DNA of 64,000 bases from Isochrysis galbana (lineage: Eukaryota > Haptophyta > Isochrysidales > Isochrysidaceae): NCBI GenBank assembly GCA_018136815.1, contig CM030933.1, positions 5,782,282 through 5,846,281 on the forward strand, written 5' to 3'. Within the stretch, counting starts at the first letter, position 1, and every line of letters begins with the position of its first letter. Positions 31,785 to 43,560 of this stretch are shown here, piece by piece. The position numbers were made by a program, and so were the translations under genes. A model generated the notes under the pieces. That model was not told the DNA's origin. It did no database searches and saw nothing but the letters and a program-made list of their open reading frames with translations.

Positions 31785-32889
31785 GGTTGGGCGAGATCCT
31801 TAAAAGAAGAACCAAGTCTGGCAGTGTAGTCCGGGGTACACACGTTTCATCTCCGCATTGTCGGTCCTTTTTTGTAATGGCGTGTCGTGGTTGTGGCGGT
31901 CGTGTGCAAGTGACAATTGCGGTGACTTCTGAATCTGAATGCACGGCTTTGTGTTTGTGTGCACTTACGTTGCGCTTACAGCCGTACTGGTTGCGCAAGG
32001 GGTGGCGGCATATCTATCTAGCTGTGTTGCCGAATTTTCCCAAATGCTACAAGTTATTCCAACACTCTAAACCCTGAGAACACTACTTGCGCTCTTTCTA
32101 TTGCTATTGCTTTTGAGCTATCGTCTATCGTACATATACATATCTACATTATCTATATCACAGTTGGCGGTCGGTGGGTAGCCTACCCGACTTGAGAAAG
32201 GTTAATACTAAAGAACTAAAGATCTTTGTCCTTTGTTCGATCTTTTTGTTCTTTGTTTGGCCGTCGACGCGCCGACGCTCGACGCCGACCACGCCCCACG
32301 CGCGCACGCGCGCACAGTGAAAAGCCACAAAGCCACCCGCTCGCCTCCACGGACGGAAATTAACTCAGTTACTTGCTCGACGGACGCATCACGGGGCAGT
32401 TAGATAACTGCTTGTGCCGCCTCACAAGGGCAGCTAGTGGCAGTTAACCAAGTTTTCTAGATAACTGCTCCAGCCAATCCCTAGCCTTGCCCAAAACAAA
32501 GGTTTTTCGTTGTGTTTATTTCGGGCGGCCGGCGGCCGCCCAGCGAAGAGCTCGGCGGCCGGCCGGCCGACTCCCTCTGGGCTGGCCGGGGTTTCTGAAA
32601 TTTGAAACTAGAGGGCCCCTCCGTTCCCCAGGTTCGTCTTCGTCTTGCGCCTGCGCTTCGCATCCGCCATCGAGCAGCGACTAGCGGCGCCTCCACCGAC
32701 GACACCAGCCGGGTGGCCTCCGCGTGCGCGGTCCGCCACGACTCGTCGTCCACGTGCGCAAACGCCGGCACCAGCACCCGAGTCGGACCGCGCGCGCGGA
32801 ACAGGTACGCCGCCGCTCGGCTCGCATTCGACATGTACCGAGCTTGTGGCGCCAGGTCGAGCTCCTGCACCGACTGAGTCGAGCTCCAC

Positions 32890-33168
32890 TCACTCCTTGT
32901 CGGCCATCTCGACCAGCTCGCGCAGCAGCTCGCGCAGGTCGTCCGCGCATTCCTCGCAGTCGTCCTCGTCCTCGCCAATCTCCTCCTCAGTCTCCTCCTC
33001 CTCAGTCTCCTCCTCCTCACTCTCCTCGTCCTCGCTGACGTCGCTGGCGTCACTGCCGCCGTTCCAGTCGTCTCCCGAGTCCTCGTCCTCCTCGGCATCG
33101 GTCTCCGCCTCGTCGTCAGACGCGGGCACACGGTAGTCGACCACGGGCCGCACACGCAGGGAGCGCAT
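32890..33168 (-). CDS. Small, very acidic protein (tentative)
   Basis: The frame from the ATG at 33168 gives 92 residues: a basic start (MRSLRVRPVVDYRV) and then about 60 residues almost all Glu, Asp or Ser (ESEEEETEEEETEEE), ending in a leucine-rich helix (LRELLRELVEMADKE). Acidic tails like this occur in histone chaperones and nucleolar proteins, but no family is recognised. A second, out-of-frame segment just downstream (about 32870-32640, minus strand) reads PQARYMSNASRAAAYLFRAR and may be a further exon; the splice I tried did not keep frame. Low complexity makes chance likely. Confidence 0.3.
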   Translation of the reverse strand: MRSLRVRPVVDYRVPASDDEAETDAEEDEDSGDDWNGGSDASDVSEDEESEEEETEEEETEEEIGEDEDDCEECADDLRELLRELVEMADKE

Positions 33169-33387
33169 CGAGAGCGAGGAGGTGTGGGGGGTGGAAAGAG
33201 CGGAGAGGACCAGGGGCGAGGGGAGAGGCGTGCACACCGCTGTGAGACGGGTGTGATGAGTTGCAATCACACGCCGTGATTTCGTCAGGTGCACGCCCTC
33301 GGTCGGGTCCCCCGCGGGGTCTGTGATGCGTTTGGCGAGATGTGCACCGCCCCCCCCCCCCCCCCTCCCCCCCTTTCGCGGGACGTC

Positions 33388-33472
33388 GTGCGTGCGCATA
33401 ACAACTTTTTCATCTGCAGTGCAGCGGGTCCCCCGCGGGGACGCCGTGCGTGCGCATAACAACTTTTTCATA
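33388..33472. repeat. Direct repeat of a 27-bp block
   Basis: CGTGCGTGCGCATAACAACT followed by TTTTCAT occurs at about 33388-33414 and again at 33446-33472. The linker holds CCCCCGCGGGGAC, which recurs beside GTGCGTGCGCAT near 39075-39105 in the opposite orientation. Confidence 0.7.
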
Positions 33473-33478
33473 TATACG

Positions 33479-34430
33479 GTCCCAAATCACCGATAACCCA
33501 AACACGTCGCGAGAGACGGAGAGAGAGAGCGAGAGAGAGAGAGAGAGTCCGCAGCGACGGCCGGAGCGTGTCTCCCTTGTAACTTCCCACGTGGCGGAGA
33601 GTCCGAAGGGGAGCGTCATGTCGCGCGACCGCGGCGATCACTTCGGATACAGATCGCAACGAGATATCTTTGCGACAGAAGAAATCTTGCCGTTGAGCGT
33701 GAACCTTCTAGACGCTTCTAAAGAACAACCCTGAGTAGCAACCAAGGGGAAGAAACACCAAAGGGGCCAAGGGCTTGCATGTAACTTGCATCAAGGGGAA
33801 AGATTTCCTCACCTAAGAAGCGAACCTACACCGATCTCCAAGGGGAGATGGCAAATCAAACCTCAGATCTCGAGCGGATAGAGCAACCGACTCGCTCGCC
33901 AAAACCTTGACCGAGAAGAAAGAAGCAAGGACCTACAAGCCAAGGGTAGCGGACCTAGGGAATATGAGAGGAAATTTCCGAACGCCAACGCGAACGCCAA
34001 ACGCCGGAAGGCAACGAAACCCTAACCAGGCCAAGCAGAACCTACGAAGAACAGCCCTGGACGACAACGAAAGTTAGCGCAAGTCCCAAGAGAGAACCGG
34101 AACCCAACAAGGAACGACAAGCCTTGCAAGAAGCTAAATAAGCCTCCTGAAGGCACCCCGAGAGCCTGAGACAAGCGCGCAGCGAGCGACAGGCGACCTG
34201 GCTCCTTTGGGTCAAGGTTACCCGAAAGTAGGAAACCTGGAATCTAGACCTGACAAACAAGCTAGACGGAACGAAACGAGAACCCGAATTCTAGGCCGCT
34301 AGGGACGAACCCTACCAACCTAGATGTACCTGAGCTCCACCGTGTGGCCGCACGGCGAAGGACTTGGAAATAAGAGCCTGGGAATCGCATCATCTAACAT
34401 CTAGGATGAATGCGATAGGGACACTCCCTG
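33479..34430 (-). repeat. Second copy of the chromovirus 3' noncoding region
   Basis: This is the partner of 15468-16408. The adjacent integrase and protease are absent, so only this piece of the element remains. It begins immediately after the 27-bp direct repeats, which may mark the junction. Confidence 0.8.
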
Positions 34431-35150
34431 GAACCGGAGAAAGGAGCCGGTCTCCCTCTTGCCCCTTCCTCCTGCCCTGCCCTTTCCTCATCTAACGTTG
34501 TACAGCGGTGTGCCCTTACTCCTCTTCTTCCTCCTCTTTCCCTCTTATCCCTCCAGATTTAGGGTGTCTGCGAAAAAAAATTTACCTGTAAACTGGCAAT
34601 AATACAATGGATATCAGAGCACGTGGAGCAATCACATCCGCTGTGAATTCTCTCCTAGTCATCGCCGGTGGTAGTGGGATGCTCCCGCAGAAAGGCTTCA
34701 ATTGAAGGGTACGGACCGTGGGGTGTATCGAGACCATCAATGGCGTCAGGATATCAGCTGTCAAGTAGATGCAAATGTCAAGCTCATAGCCATCGATCCG
34801 GGTATCAAGAAGAAGCTACAGATTGCTTCAGCTCCTCTGTCGCACGTTAACTGCAGGTGTTTGATGGGGTAGCGTGGGGGGAAAAGTTGCTATGCGCACG
34901 CGTCTTCCAACTCAATGCTAACATAACATTATACATTATAAGAGAAAACAAAACTATCACCTGGCCCTCTTTCCTCTTTTGACGGAACGCGAGTTGACGC
35001 TATAAGTTCTAACGGCTAGACTACTGCTACAGCTCCTCACGTACTCGCTAGTGGCCTACAGCTATCCTATGTCCTATGGGCACAGCTATGGCTGTTCTCG
35101 AACAACAGAAGAGATAAAATAATTCATGTTATATCCTAGCCAACCCCACT
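34431..35150. other. Gene-free interval
   Basis: Pyrimidine-rich sequence near 34440-34560 is followed by AT-richer DNA. No gene, RNA or clear repeat is seen. Confidence 0.45.
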
Positions 35151-35199
35151 AGCTAATTGGACACAACTTTTCCGTCCCGGAATCCCGCCATGCCTGACG

Positions 35200-35985
35200 A
35201 GCCAGGTGTCCGAGTGCTACCGGGGGGAGGGGGCATTGCCCCCTCTCCTCGATATTTGTCCTCCCCCCAGTGCACGCACCGACCCCGCGCACCCCAGCAC
35301 GTCCTCTCCTCGAGTCCACGCTGGGGGAAAACCCCTTTCGGGTAAAAGCAACGCGGAGGGGGGGGGGGGGGGCACTCGTGAATAGGGGCCCAGGAGCGCT
35401 AATCTCTCCTCGCCGAAGCGAGTGGCCGCGGCGAGCCGCGGCCCTTCCCTCCTGGCTCTGGCGCCCCCGTCTTCTCTTACCCAAACGGGGCGAGAAGACA
35501 CGTAAACGCCGGAGGGGAGAGCTGCCGCTCTCCCCTCCCCTCCCTCTTCCCTTTTCCTCCTCTCTTCCCTGCGGCGGGGGCCCATGGCGCGCGCCTGCGG
35601 CCCCTCTTCAGGTCCCCAGGAGGCCGCCAGGGGCCTGGGAGCGCAGCTCAAGGGGCAGGTGAGGCTGGGGCATGGCCCTGGCCCCTCCTGCCTCTCCCTC
35701 GCTGGCTCTCGAGCCCCTGCCAGTCGACTGGAGCTGGCTGGGGGGTCCTGATCAGGGGGGCCCAGGGGGAGGAGGGGCTGGTCAGAGGGATGGGCAGGCC
35801 ACGACGGGCCAGGGCGGGCGAGTCAGGCGAGCCTGTGGGGAGAGGAATGGGTCAGCAGGGCTGTGTGCTCCTGGCAAGCCATCAGGCGTGCCAGGAGAGT
35901 GGGTGGTTCCTCCCCCATGGCAGGGGAGGAGTGGAGAGAGGGGGGGGCTCGTGCCCCCCCATGGGCGAACTAAGTATAAACTTAG
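35200..35985 (+). repeat. Dispersed element, inverted relative to 38783-39420
   Basis: 35722-35985 matches the reverse complement of 38785-39045 over about 260 bp (GTCGACTGGAGCTGGCTGG, GGCCAGGGCGGGCGA, ATCAGGCGTGCCAGGAGAGT, CTCGTGCCCCCCCATGGG). Weaker similarity reaches back to about 35560 (CCCATGGCGCGCGCCT). The right end (CGAACTAAGTATAAACTTAG) has its own short palindrome. A third, partial copy is at about 45150-45260. Confidence 0.75.
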
Positions 35986-36123
35986 TTGACGAACAATAGA
36001 AGAGATAAGTGCTAATCAATACTCTTGTACTGGAAGCGTTCGAGTACGCCCTGAGATAAACCTATTCATGCCCCGCGATTCCCAAAACGGCAAAAGAAAA
36101 GTCTCCGTCATGCCTCGCCGACG

Positions 36124-37919
36124 ATGGACCGGGCCCGTTTGAACAAACCGTCCGTGGCCTGTACGACTGGTGCAGCGGCAGAGAGGCCCCAGTCGAGGCA
36201 GAAGCCAGGGGCTGGAAAGTATGCCGGCCTACTTGTCCAGCAGACCGCCAACAAACTAGCCTACTCGAACGTCAAGCTGAGTGAAGAGGTGGGAGCGCTG
36301 CGTGCGCAGATCGCCGACCTCTCACTCAAGAACTCCATTCTCGAGGCAAAGCTTCAATCGACCCAGGCGGCAGCTGCACGGGCATCGAGCGGTACAGATT
36401 TGCTGGAGCTGAGTCTCGCAGAGTCACAAGCGGAATGCGCCTCCGCGCGTGAGAAGCTCGACGCCATGAAGAGCGAGAAGACGCTAGAGATTGAGGCACT
36501 GCAGGTATGTAGCATGCTGCCAAGTTAGGCCTGAAGAACCACAGTGTGCTGGGCAAGCGCGCTGTAGCGATCGAGCGCTAGACTTCTTCAGCGTGGGTCT
36601 AGTGCTTTGCATCCCACTTCGGCGGTGCAGGCCCAGCATGACTCGTTGGTCGCAACGCTGGTTGAGAAGCATAAAAGGGAGTTGTGCGCTATGAAATTGG
36701 AGGCAGAATGTTTGCTCATGAAGCACACCCAGACGCATCAGGCGGCAGCCGTTGCCGCTAGGATACGAGCCGAGAATACTGTCGCACTCGCGTCCTCGGC
36801 GCAGGTGTCGCATCAGGAGGCTTTGCGCGCACAGCAGACGGAGGCTGAAGCCCGCATGCAATCATGTCAAGAAGCCGCCAACGCTCTAGCCTCCACCATG
36901 CAGGTGTCAATGGCCCTTGCGCTGAAAGAAGTCGAGGAGGAGCAGGTAAGTTGCCTAAAGCTTTCACAATTGTCTACTTTCTCTCTTGAACTCCCGCCAT
37001 TTCTGAGTAAACGGACGCTCCTCGGCTGCTCACTGCGCACATGCAGTGATAAAGCGTTGGGGCTAGAAGCATATAGTGGCAATACTAGGTTCGGTAATCA
37101 CGGAATGTTGTGCTCGTGTACTCCCTGCAGATTGCACAACGCAAGGCACTTCTCGCACGCGAAAGGGCCGTCTCCGACCTGGTTCGCCGAACTCAAGCTG
37201 CAGCGCGTGCGGTTAAGCGTGATCTTGCAGCTGAGCGTCGCCATCTCCGCGAATTGCATGATGCCACGTTACTACAACGTTTTGAGGCGCTCAGTGGCGG
37301 GAGGCGAGGCTGCTATGCTTGCGACACACCACCTGCTCTTGTCGGCCTACGACGAAGTTACAGTCCCTGGACTGGAGGGTGTATTAAAGGGTGTGTATAC
37401 GGTCGCGAATCTTCTAGAACGATGGATGCTTGTGCTTCCGAAGTGCACGTCACGGATGTGGACGTCACGAGCAAAATAGATGATCAGGCTCCTAAACAAG
37501 AGGCGGGAGTGAGCCCGTTCAAAGGCAATTCCAATGCAGAGACGCATATTCGAATATCCAATGTTCATGGGACTGTGGCGCAGCACATGGTGCTGCCAAT
37601 GCGACGGGTCCGACTATCCGAAGTAAACGGATTGCATGGCTGTACCTCCTCGGATTCACAGTTGAACGAGGAATCCGTCTCAACAGATGTGACAGCGCCA
37701 GGTGAAGCGACTGATTCAAGCGATGAAAGGCCTAAACACGCAGCATGGACGTGGAATGAGAGGATATTGACGAGAAATCACACTGAAGACGGGGATGGAC
37801 TGCCACAACCTACACAAGTGTGTGCGGCCGATGTTGATACAATTCTCTCGTCCAAACTTGGCGGAGCGCCCTCTACCATTCTGTCTCCCAGCAGTTCTAC
37901 CGCATATGTCTGGCTTTAA
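36124..37919 (+). CDS. Coiled-coil protein, possibly shugoshin-like
   Basis: Exons 36124-36504, 36631-36945 and 37131-37919 join through two phase-0 introns (126 and 185 nt) and encode 494 residues. The first half is one long coiled coil: LSEEVGALRAQIADLSLKNS, then LVATLVEKHKRELCAMKLE, then RKALLARERAVSDLVRR and DLAAERRHLRELHDATLLQR. The second half is Ser/Thr/Asp-rich and probably disordered, with no domain found. An N-terminal coiled coil next to a basic start and a disordered tail is also the layout of shugoshin, but I do not see its C-terminal basic motif clearly, so that is a weak guess. The gene sits between two inverted copies of a dispersed repeat. Confidence 0.68.
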
Positions 37920-38109
37920 TGGCTGGCGTTCATGTCAGCAGATGTCAGCGGCTATCGTCTTGTGGCCATCACTGCTGTGCGATACGAACAATGAGTCGAA
38001 TCTAGGCTAGATCACGTAGAGAGACGACAAAGACAGGGAGAAGGTCCAACTTGCAACTTGAAGCCCCCTCCCCCCCTTTTTTTGGCCGCTATCCCCACAT
38101 ACTTTGTAT

Positions 38110-38170
38110 AAGTGTATAATAATAAAATAACTGAGCGTTAGTACCACTACTCCCACTAGCCCGGTACTAT
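38110..38170. repeat. Short dispersed repeat, copy of 53230-53290
   Basis: ATAATAATA(A)AATAACTGAG then GTATCACTACTC(T/C)CACTA-type sequence followed by AGCCC is found at both places. It sits downstream of one gene and within a gene-free interval at the other. Confidence 0.5.
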
Positions 38171-38782
38171 CACGACACCCCTCAGCGCACTTGCTTGTAC
38201 CTGTACGCCTTGACGTGCGCTGGTGCCACAGATGCATACGTATATGCACCCCTTCAAATCTCCCCCCTCGCAGACTCCCCGCTCCCATTATATCTCCCCA
38301 CAAATTAAAATGGGTGAAAACCAGTGACTAGTGAGACGAACCGACCTACGTCGGGCGACTCACCAAGGAAAATCGCACGGGGGGGAGGGGGATGGAATCT
38401 CTAATCTCTCGTCAAAAAAGAAGAACGGCCCTTACCATATGTACCGTGCGCTGTGCCTAAAAAAAACATCTGAAGATTCTGGGCTACCACCTACTACATT
38501 GACGGGATTTCCCTCCTCTGACTACTCCGCCGTTAATTTCCCTTTCCCCACCTCTTTCCCTGCCCCCCTTCATTCCTTTTTCTTCGGTTTCCGGGGTCCG
38601 GCCCTGGTGCGCTACCTAAGGCCTGGTTCGGAGTGCGGGGGCCGGGCAGGCCTGTTGTGTTCTCTCTTTTGGTGTGCGCGTCTGCCCTTGCCCGCGTCTG
38701 GTGTGACGGTGTCGCCGGGTCCGCTGCGTCTCTGTGTTTTCCTTGGTCCAGGTTTTATTGGCTTATTCGTCCTTGTTTTGTC

Positions 38783-39420
38783 ACTAAGTTTAATACTTAG
38801 TTCGCCCATGGGGGGGCACGAGCCCCCCTCTCTCTCCACTCCTCCCCTGCCATGGGGGAGGAACCACCCACTCTCCTGGCACGCCTGATGGCTTGCCAGG
38901 AGCACACTGCCATGCTGACCCATTCCTCTCCCCGCAGGCACGCCTGATTCGCCCGCCCTGGCCTGTCGTGGCCAGCCCATCCCTCTGACCAGCCCCTCCT
39001 CCCCCTGGGCCCCCCTGTTCAGGACCCCCCAGCCAGCTCCAGTCGACCCGCAAGCCCGCAGGGCGTGCGGAAACTTCCATGCGCACGCACGGAGTCCCCG
39101 CGGGGGGAGGGAGGCACATGCATCTGGCGAAGGATGATTGCCACTCATCATGCTCACGGCGTGCGCCTGCCGAAACCTTTTTCTGCGCATCCGTGATGTC
39201 ATGCGGAAACTTCCCGAAACCCCTTTACGGTGTACCTGCGAGGCACGCGAGGGAGAGGCAGGAGAGGCCAGGGGCTGAGCCCCAGCCTCCACTGCCCCCT
39301 GAGCAGCCTGGCTGGCCCTCTGGGAGCCCCCTCAGGACCCCTAAGAGCAGGTCGAGGCGCGCGCCATGGGCACGCGCCGCAGGAGAGGGCGAAGAGAGAG
39401 TGGAAGAAAGGAGAGCGGAA
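38783..39420 (-). repeat. Inverted partner of 35200-35985
   Basis: 38785-39045 is the reverse complement of 35722-35985 with scattered changes and short indels. Similarity resumes around 39290-39375 (GGCGCGCGCCATGGGC). The segment between holds the CCCCGCGGGG/GTGCGTGCGCAT block also found at 33421. Confidence 0.75.
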
Positions 39421-39639
39421 ATCGTCAGTCCCCGGACCGGGGATTCACCGATAACCGCGACCCGTTTACATTAGTAAACGGGCGGAGTGAGAGACTGGCG
39501 ACAGGCGGAAGAACGGAGGGAGCGGCGCAAGTTCGGCCAGGGATGCCCTCTCAACGTATGGGTCCCCGGGCGCCGTCGCTTATTCTGCGGAGAAATGCTC
39601 GGACAGGCTCGCCTGCCCCAAGCAAGGGCCTCTCACTCT

Positions 39640-40525
39640 CAACGGGACGACGGCAAAAGCTCGGTCCCCCCCCCCCCCCGGTGCTTTTTCTGGTAAATCT
39701 TCAATGTACAGGTTACATTGGCGAGACTAACTGGGTTTTCACCCGAATGAGCTTGTGGGGAGCTCGTACGGGAGCCGGGGGCTTGCGAGGGGGGAGGTAT
39801 AATCAGGTGATTACATAGTTCTGTTTGTGCCTTGGGACTTGGTGCGGTCATGGGCGTCGTGGCTTGGCGTGTTAGTGCAAGTCTAGTGAGAGTAGAGGTA
39901 CTAACGCTCAAGAATGTGTTTTTTGGCCCTGTCTCAAGTTGGTGTTTGTTGTGGTAGGCCTCCTGGGCCTGTGCCGCTTGTGTCGTTCGCGCGCCCGGGG
40001 CTCGCTTGTCTGTTTGGCCTTCAGCGGCATTGAAGAGCATCCCTCCTGGTTTGCCTCCCCTTTTGCTCCTGTACCCCTTGCTGGGTGGGGGGCCCTGTCT
40101 GCTCTTTGTCCATCTCTTTGTTTTGATGCGGCATTCCCCCATTGGGGTTCTGCTGTAGATGGTACCGGGCCGGCCCCTCGCGCCGGAGCGCGAGGGCGGT
40201 ACCGCGGTCGTGTAGGGTCCCGGCCCGGAGGCCTTCCCTTTGGAAGCGTGGAAGCGTCCCACTGGAGTGGTGTGGCTGGTGTGGCTGTGTGTTGTGTTGG
40301 AAGTGTGCTGCAAGCTGGCTGCTGCCAGCATGGCGGCCTTGTTCGTGGTGTTCGCGGTGGTTCGCGGGCGCGGCCGGCCGGCTCCTGTGCCCACCTGACT
40401 GGGGGGGTCGTCCTGACGCGGTCGCTTCGGCGACAGCGGCGTGTCCATCAAGCCTTCGTCCATCGCGGCGAGGGCAGCGGCAGCGAGGGAGGGCGGCGGC
40501 GCGCGCTCCATGACCCTATCAGTTT
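39640..40525 (-). pseudogene. LINE 5' end with ORF1-like frame
   Basis: On the minus strand an open frame runs from the ATG at 40511 to about 39640 (290 codons). It is Pro/Thr/Arg-rich and starts MERAPPPSLAAAALAAMDEG. The leader just before it (ACTGATAGGGTCATGGAGCG) matches the leader at about 62305-62330 (AAATAGTAGGGTCATGGAGC), and both are followed by basic, Pro-rich frames. Taken with the 62.7 kb copy, whose 3' part encodes the LINE tail, this is best read as ORF1 of the same non-LTR family. No RNA-binding domain is recognised. Confidence 0.5.
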
Positions 40526-41514
40526 ACTGATAGTTGTGCCGTGCGCTGTGCCTAGCTAGGGTGCCGTGTGTGTGAGTGTGTACGTGTGTACTGTGTGTAT
40601 GGGTGTACACGTCGCATATGACCACAATTATGAGTACGGTATAATGGTATAATGTGTTGTTCTAATCAATGAGCCGATGCCGCGCCCATAGATAGCCATA
40701 GCCACCTATAGCCTATAGATAGCGCCGTCGCCGTGTCGCCGTGTCGCCGTGCGCGCCGAACTGTCTTCCCCTAGGGGCCTCTAGAAAGACGGTATTATGT
40801 ATTATACGGCTGTCTTTAGTCCCCAAAGAAAGTCACTGTCTCTGTCTTTCACATGTAGGGTTTGCGAGGTTCCCGTATGTATTTCGTATTTCTAGAATCT
40901 AGAAAAGTCAAAAATAGGCCTTTTTGCTGTGTTTGTGTTTGGAGCCCCCCCCCCCCTGCCGTGTTTCCCATCTAGGCCCCCATCCCCGCAGGTGTCGTAG
41001 GTGTGGGTGTGGTACTAGATGACGGATGAGAAAATGAACATGAAAATGAAAAGAGGATGAAGGCAAGCTGCAAGCTGCAAGCTGCAAGCTGCCTGCCACA
41101 CGACCTCGTGACCTCGTACCACCTGCCACTAGCCAGCTTGCTCCCCTCGACATAAGACACCCTCAGCCGATGAGAAGGTGCGAGGTCTGCAAAATAGGGG
41201 GGCAGCGACCCAAGCTTTTTGGAGTGGTACCAATGATCCAATGATTCGAGTTGCGAGTAGTCAGAGGTAGTAAAACAAAAAGCGCCGCCTGGCGGTCTAC
41301 TCATAGATCAAGGAGGTACGTAGGAGTATTCATAGGGGCAGCAGGAGTATCACGAGCGGTCGTCGCGAGGCGCGAGCGGCGCGAGCGGCGCGAGGGGGAG
41401 CGGGAACAGGGAGGGGGGAAAGGGGGGCGAGGGGCCGGGAGGCGCTGGAAGTGGGAGAGGCGAGGTGGAACGAGCGAGTGCCGAAGGAGGGAGGGGGGAG
41501 GGGCGGGCGGGACT
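40526..41514. other. Gene-free interval with a small tandem repeat
   Basis: GCAAGCT is repeated four times at about 41065-41095. Homopolymer C at 40947-40958. The last 200 bp before the next gene is purine-rich and would be its leader. Confidence 0.5.
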
Positions 41515-43560
41515 ATGGATGCATCGGGTAACGCGCCGCTGCACAATGCGGCCAAGCAGGGCGATGTGCCCACCATTGTCCGCCTCGTGCAGGCGGGCGC
41601 CGATGTCAACCAGCAGAACAATGTCGGCGCAACGCCGCTCGTCTATGCGGCGATGGGTGGTAAAACCGAGGCGGTCAAGCAGCTGCTGATGCTGCGGGCA
41701 GACTCGCTTCTGACCACGCGTAAGGGTAAAACCGCAATTCTCGTGGCGCAAGAGAAGGGGCACAACGAAGTAGTCGCTCTCATCCAAGCCGCAACAGCTG
41801 GAGCTGCTCCTGTCATGCCTTCCTTCGGTTCGTCGAACTCTGCGCCCCCTTTCGGAGCCCCGGCACAGGCTCCCGCGTTTGGCGCGCCAGCCGCTGGCTT
41901 TGGGGGAGCAGCAAGTCCATTTCCTGCCAAGGCAGCCGCATTTGGTAATGCAGCGGCACCAAGCCTAGGCACGTTTGCGGCTCCCACAACAGCCCCCTCG
42001 ACACCTTTTGGTGCGACTACCACCGGATCGCCCGCCCCAAATACGTTCGGCACGCCCCCAGGAGCTGGTGCTGGCGGGCTTGGTAGTCTCGGAGGCCTGG
42101 GATTGGGAAGCGCACCTGCCCCGGCTTTGGCACTGCCAGCCGTTGCATCACTGAAATCTGGTGCTGGCGGCAATGCGAATGTGGTGACATGGGAAGCCGG
42201 TGCAATGGCAAAGGTCTCATGCAGCGATGATAGTCCCGGTGTGATCCGACTACCGGGATGCCCTGAAGACTCCATAAGCTCCCTTTGTTGGGCGCCGGCA
42301 CCATCTGCGGCCAGGCAACTGCTGTCTGCTGCAGCATGGGATGGGACCGTGCGCGTGTGGGCGCTTTGCCCTGCCAGCGAATCTGAGAAGGGCGGATCGG
42401 CTGCACACATGCTCACGTACACTCACGAGAGGCCCGCACTAGCTTCTGTCTTCTCCTGGAGTGGCGATCGCATCTTCTCCGGCGGCGCAGATGGAACTGT
42501 ACGATCTGTCGATGTGAGTTTCAGAGTATTTAGCTAGAAGGCTACCCGTCAACGTTATAACCTCCTATCCCACTGAGTGTCACTATGGCCCCCAAATGCA
42601 GCCACAAGACCGCCTGATCGCAGTAGTCGTTGGCGAGGACGCTGTCCCAGCGGTCACGATCATTAGCATACATAGGCATACTGCATTGTACCATCCAACA
42701 CTTGTTACTTCCCTCTCAGTCCTACGCTCACCCTTTCCCTTCCTCCTTCTGTTTCAACGCAGCTGGCTTCTGGGTCTTTGTGCGCAGTTGGCTCACACGC
42801 CGCACCTGTTGCTGCAGTCGCCACTTGCGAGGCGCATCCGCACGCTGTGCTCTCCGCATCATGGGACAAAACCCTTGCTGTGTGGGACTTGCGACAGACA
42901 CAGAGCGCAAAGCCCATCACCTCGGTGCCCTTGCCCGGACGCGTGCGCGCTCTCGACCTTAGATGGCCTTACGCGGCGGTGGCTGTTTCTGCGCCTGGGA
43001 GCATTCAGATTATCGACATGCGCCTTTCTCCCGCGACACCCAGGCCGGCTAAGTTGCACCCGCAAATCACACGGTACGCTCCAAAATCGGTAGCCATATT
43101 TCCAGGCAACGATGGCTTCTGTGTGGGGACCTATGATGGGAGAGTAGGCGTGCACTACACGCTCTCCCCAAACGCATCGCCGAAGGGCGACGACTTTAGC
43201 TTTGAATGTCATCGACAAGGGGATAATGAGCAGAAAGTGTACGCCGTCGGGGCCCTCACCTTCATGCCGAGCAGTCCAAATCTACTTGTCACTGCCGGCA
43301 CCGATGGCGAATGTGCAGTATGGGACCTCCAAAAGCGAAAAAGGGAGGCGCTCCTCGTGAAGGCACAGAGTGCAGGCCCAACAGGAGCGCCGATCGGACT
43401 ACCCGCAATTGCCTTTTCTCCCTCCGCAGATATGCTTGCTTATGCTAGGTCTGATGATTGGTCGGGGGGGCAGGCGCAATACGACGCAACAAAAAGTGCG
43501 AAGCACATTAATGATGTTCGAGTTCTGCTCCTCTCAAAAGCGAGGTTGGCGGGTATGTAG
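41515..43560 (+). CDS. Ankyrin repeat - FG repeat - RAE1/GLE2 WD-propeller fusion
   Basis: Exons 41515-42513 and 42763-43560 join through a 249-nt phase-0 intron and encode 598 residues. Residues 5-95 are about three ankyrin repeats (GNAPLHNAAKQGDVPTIVRL, GATPLVYAAMGGKTEAVKQL). Residues 103-205 contain seven FG dipeptides (PFGAP, AFGAP, GFGGA, AFGNA, PFGAT, TFGTP) in Ala/Pro/Ser spacers, as in nucleoporins. From about 225 on is a RAE1-type propeller: DSISSLCWAP, SASWDKTLAVWD across the intron, then FECHRQGD, KVYAVGALTFMP, VTAGTDGECAVWD and YARSDDWSGG, each aligning with the mRNA export factor RAE1/Gle2. RAE1 normally binds the FG nucleoporin NUP98; here FG repeats and RAE1 are in one chain. 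The exon join rebuilds a propeller blade, so the fusion is within one frame. Confidence 0.85.

Noticed and set aside
32481-33266. Minus-strand frame of 261 codons with Arg-Thr runs
   Set aside because: Its middle is the antiframe of the acidic stretch (GAG/GAC read in another frame). Only the segment near 32640-32870 looks protein-like, and no consistent splice joins it.
41643-42422. Long minus-strand frame opposite the FG region
   Set aside because: Shadow of Ala/Gly/Pro codons of the RAE1 fusion gene.
42596-43093. Plus-strand frame starting in the RAE1 intron
   Set aside because: The frame starting at 42763 continues the WD propeller, so the other frame over the same bases is a shadow.
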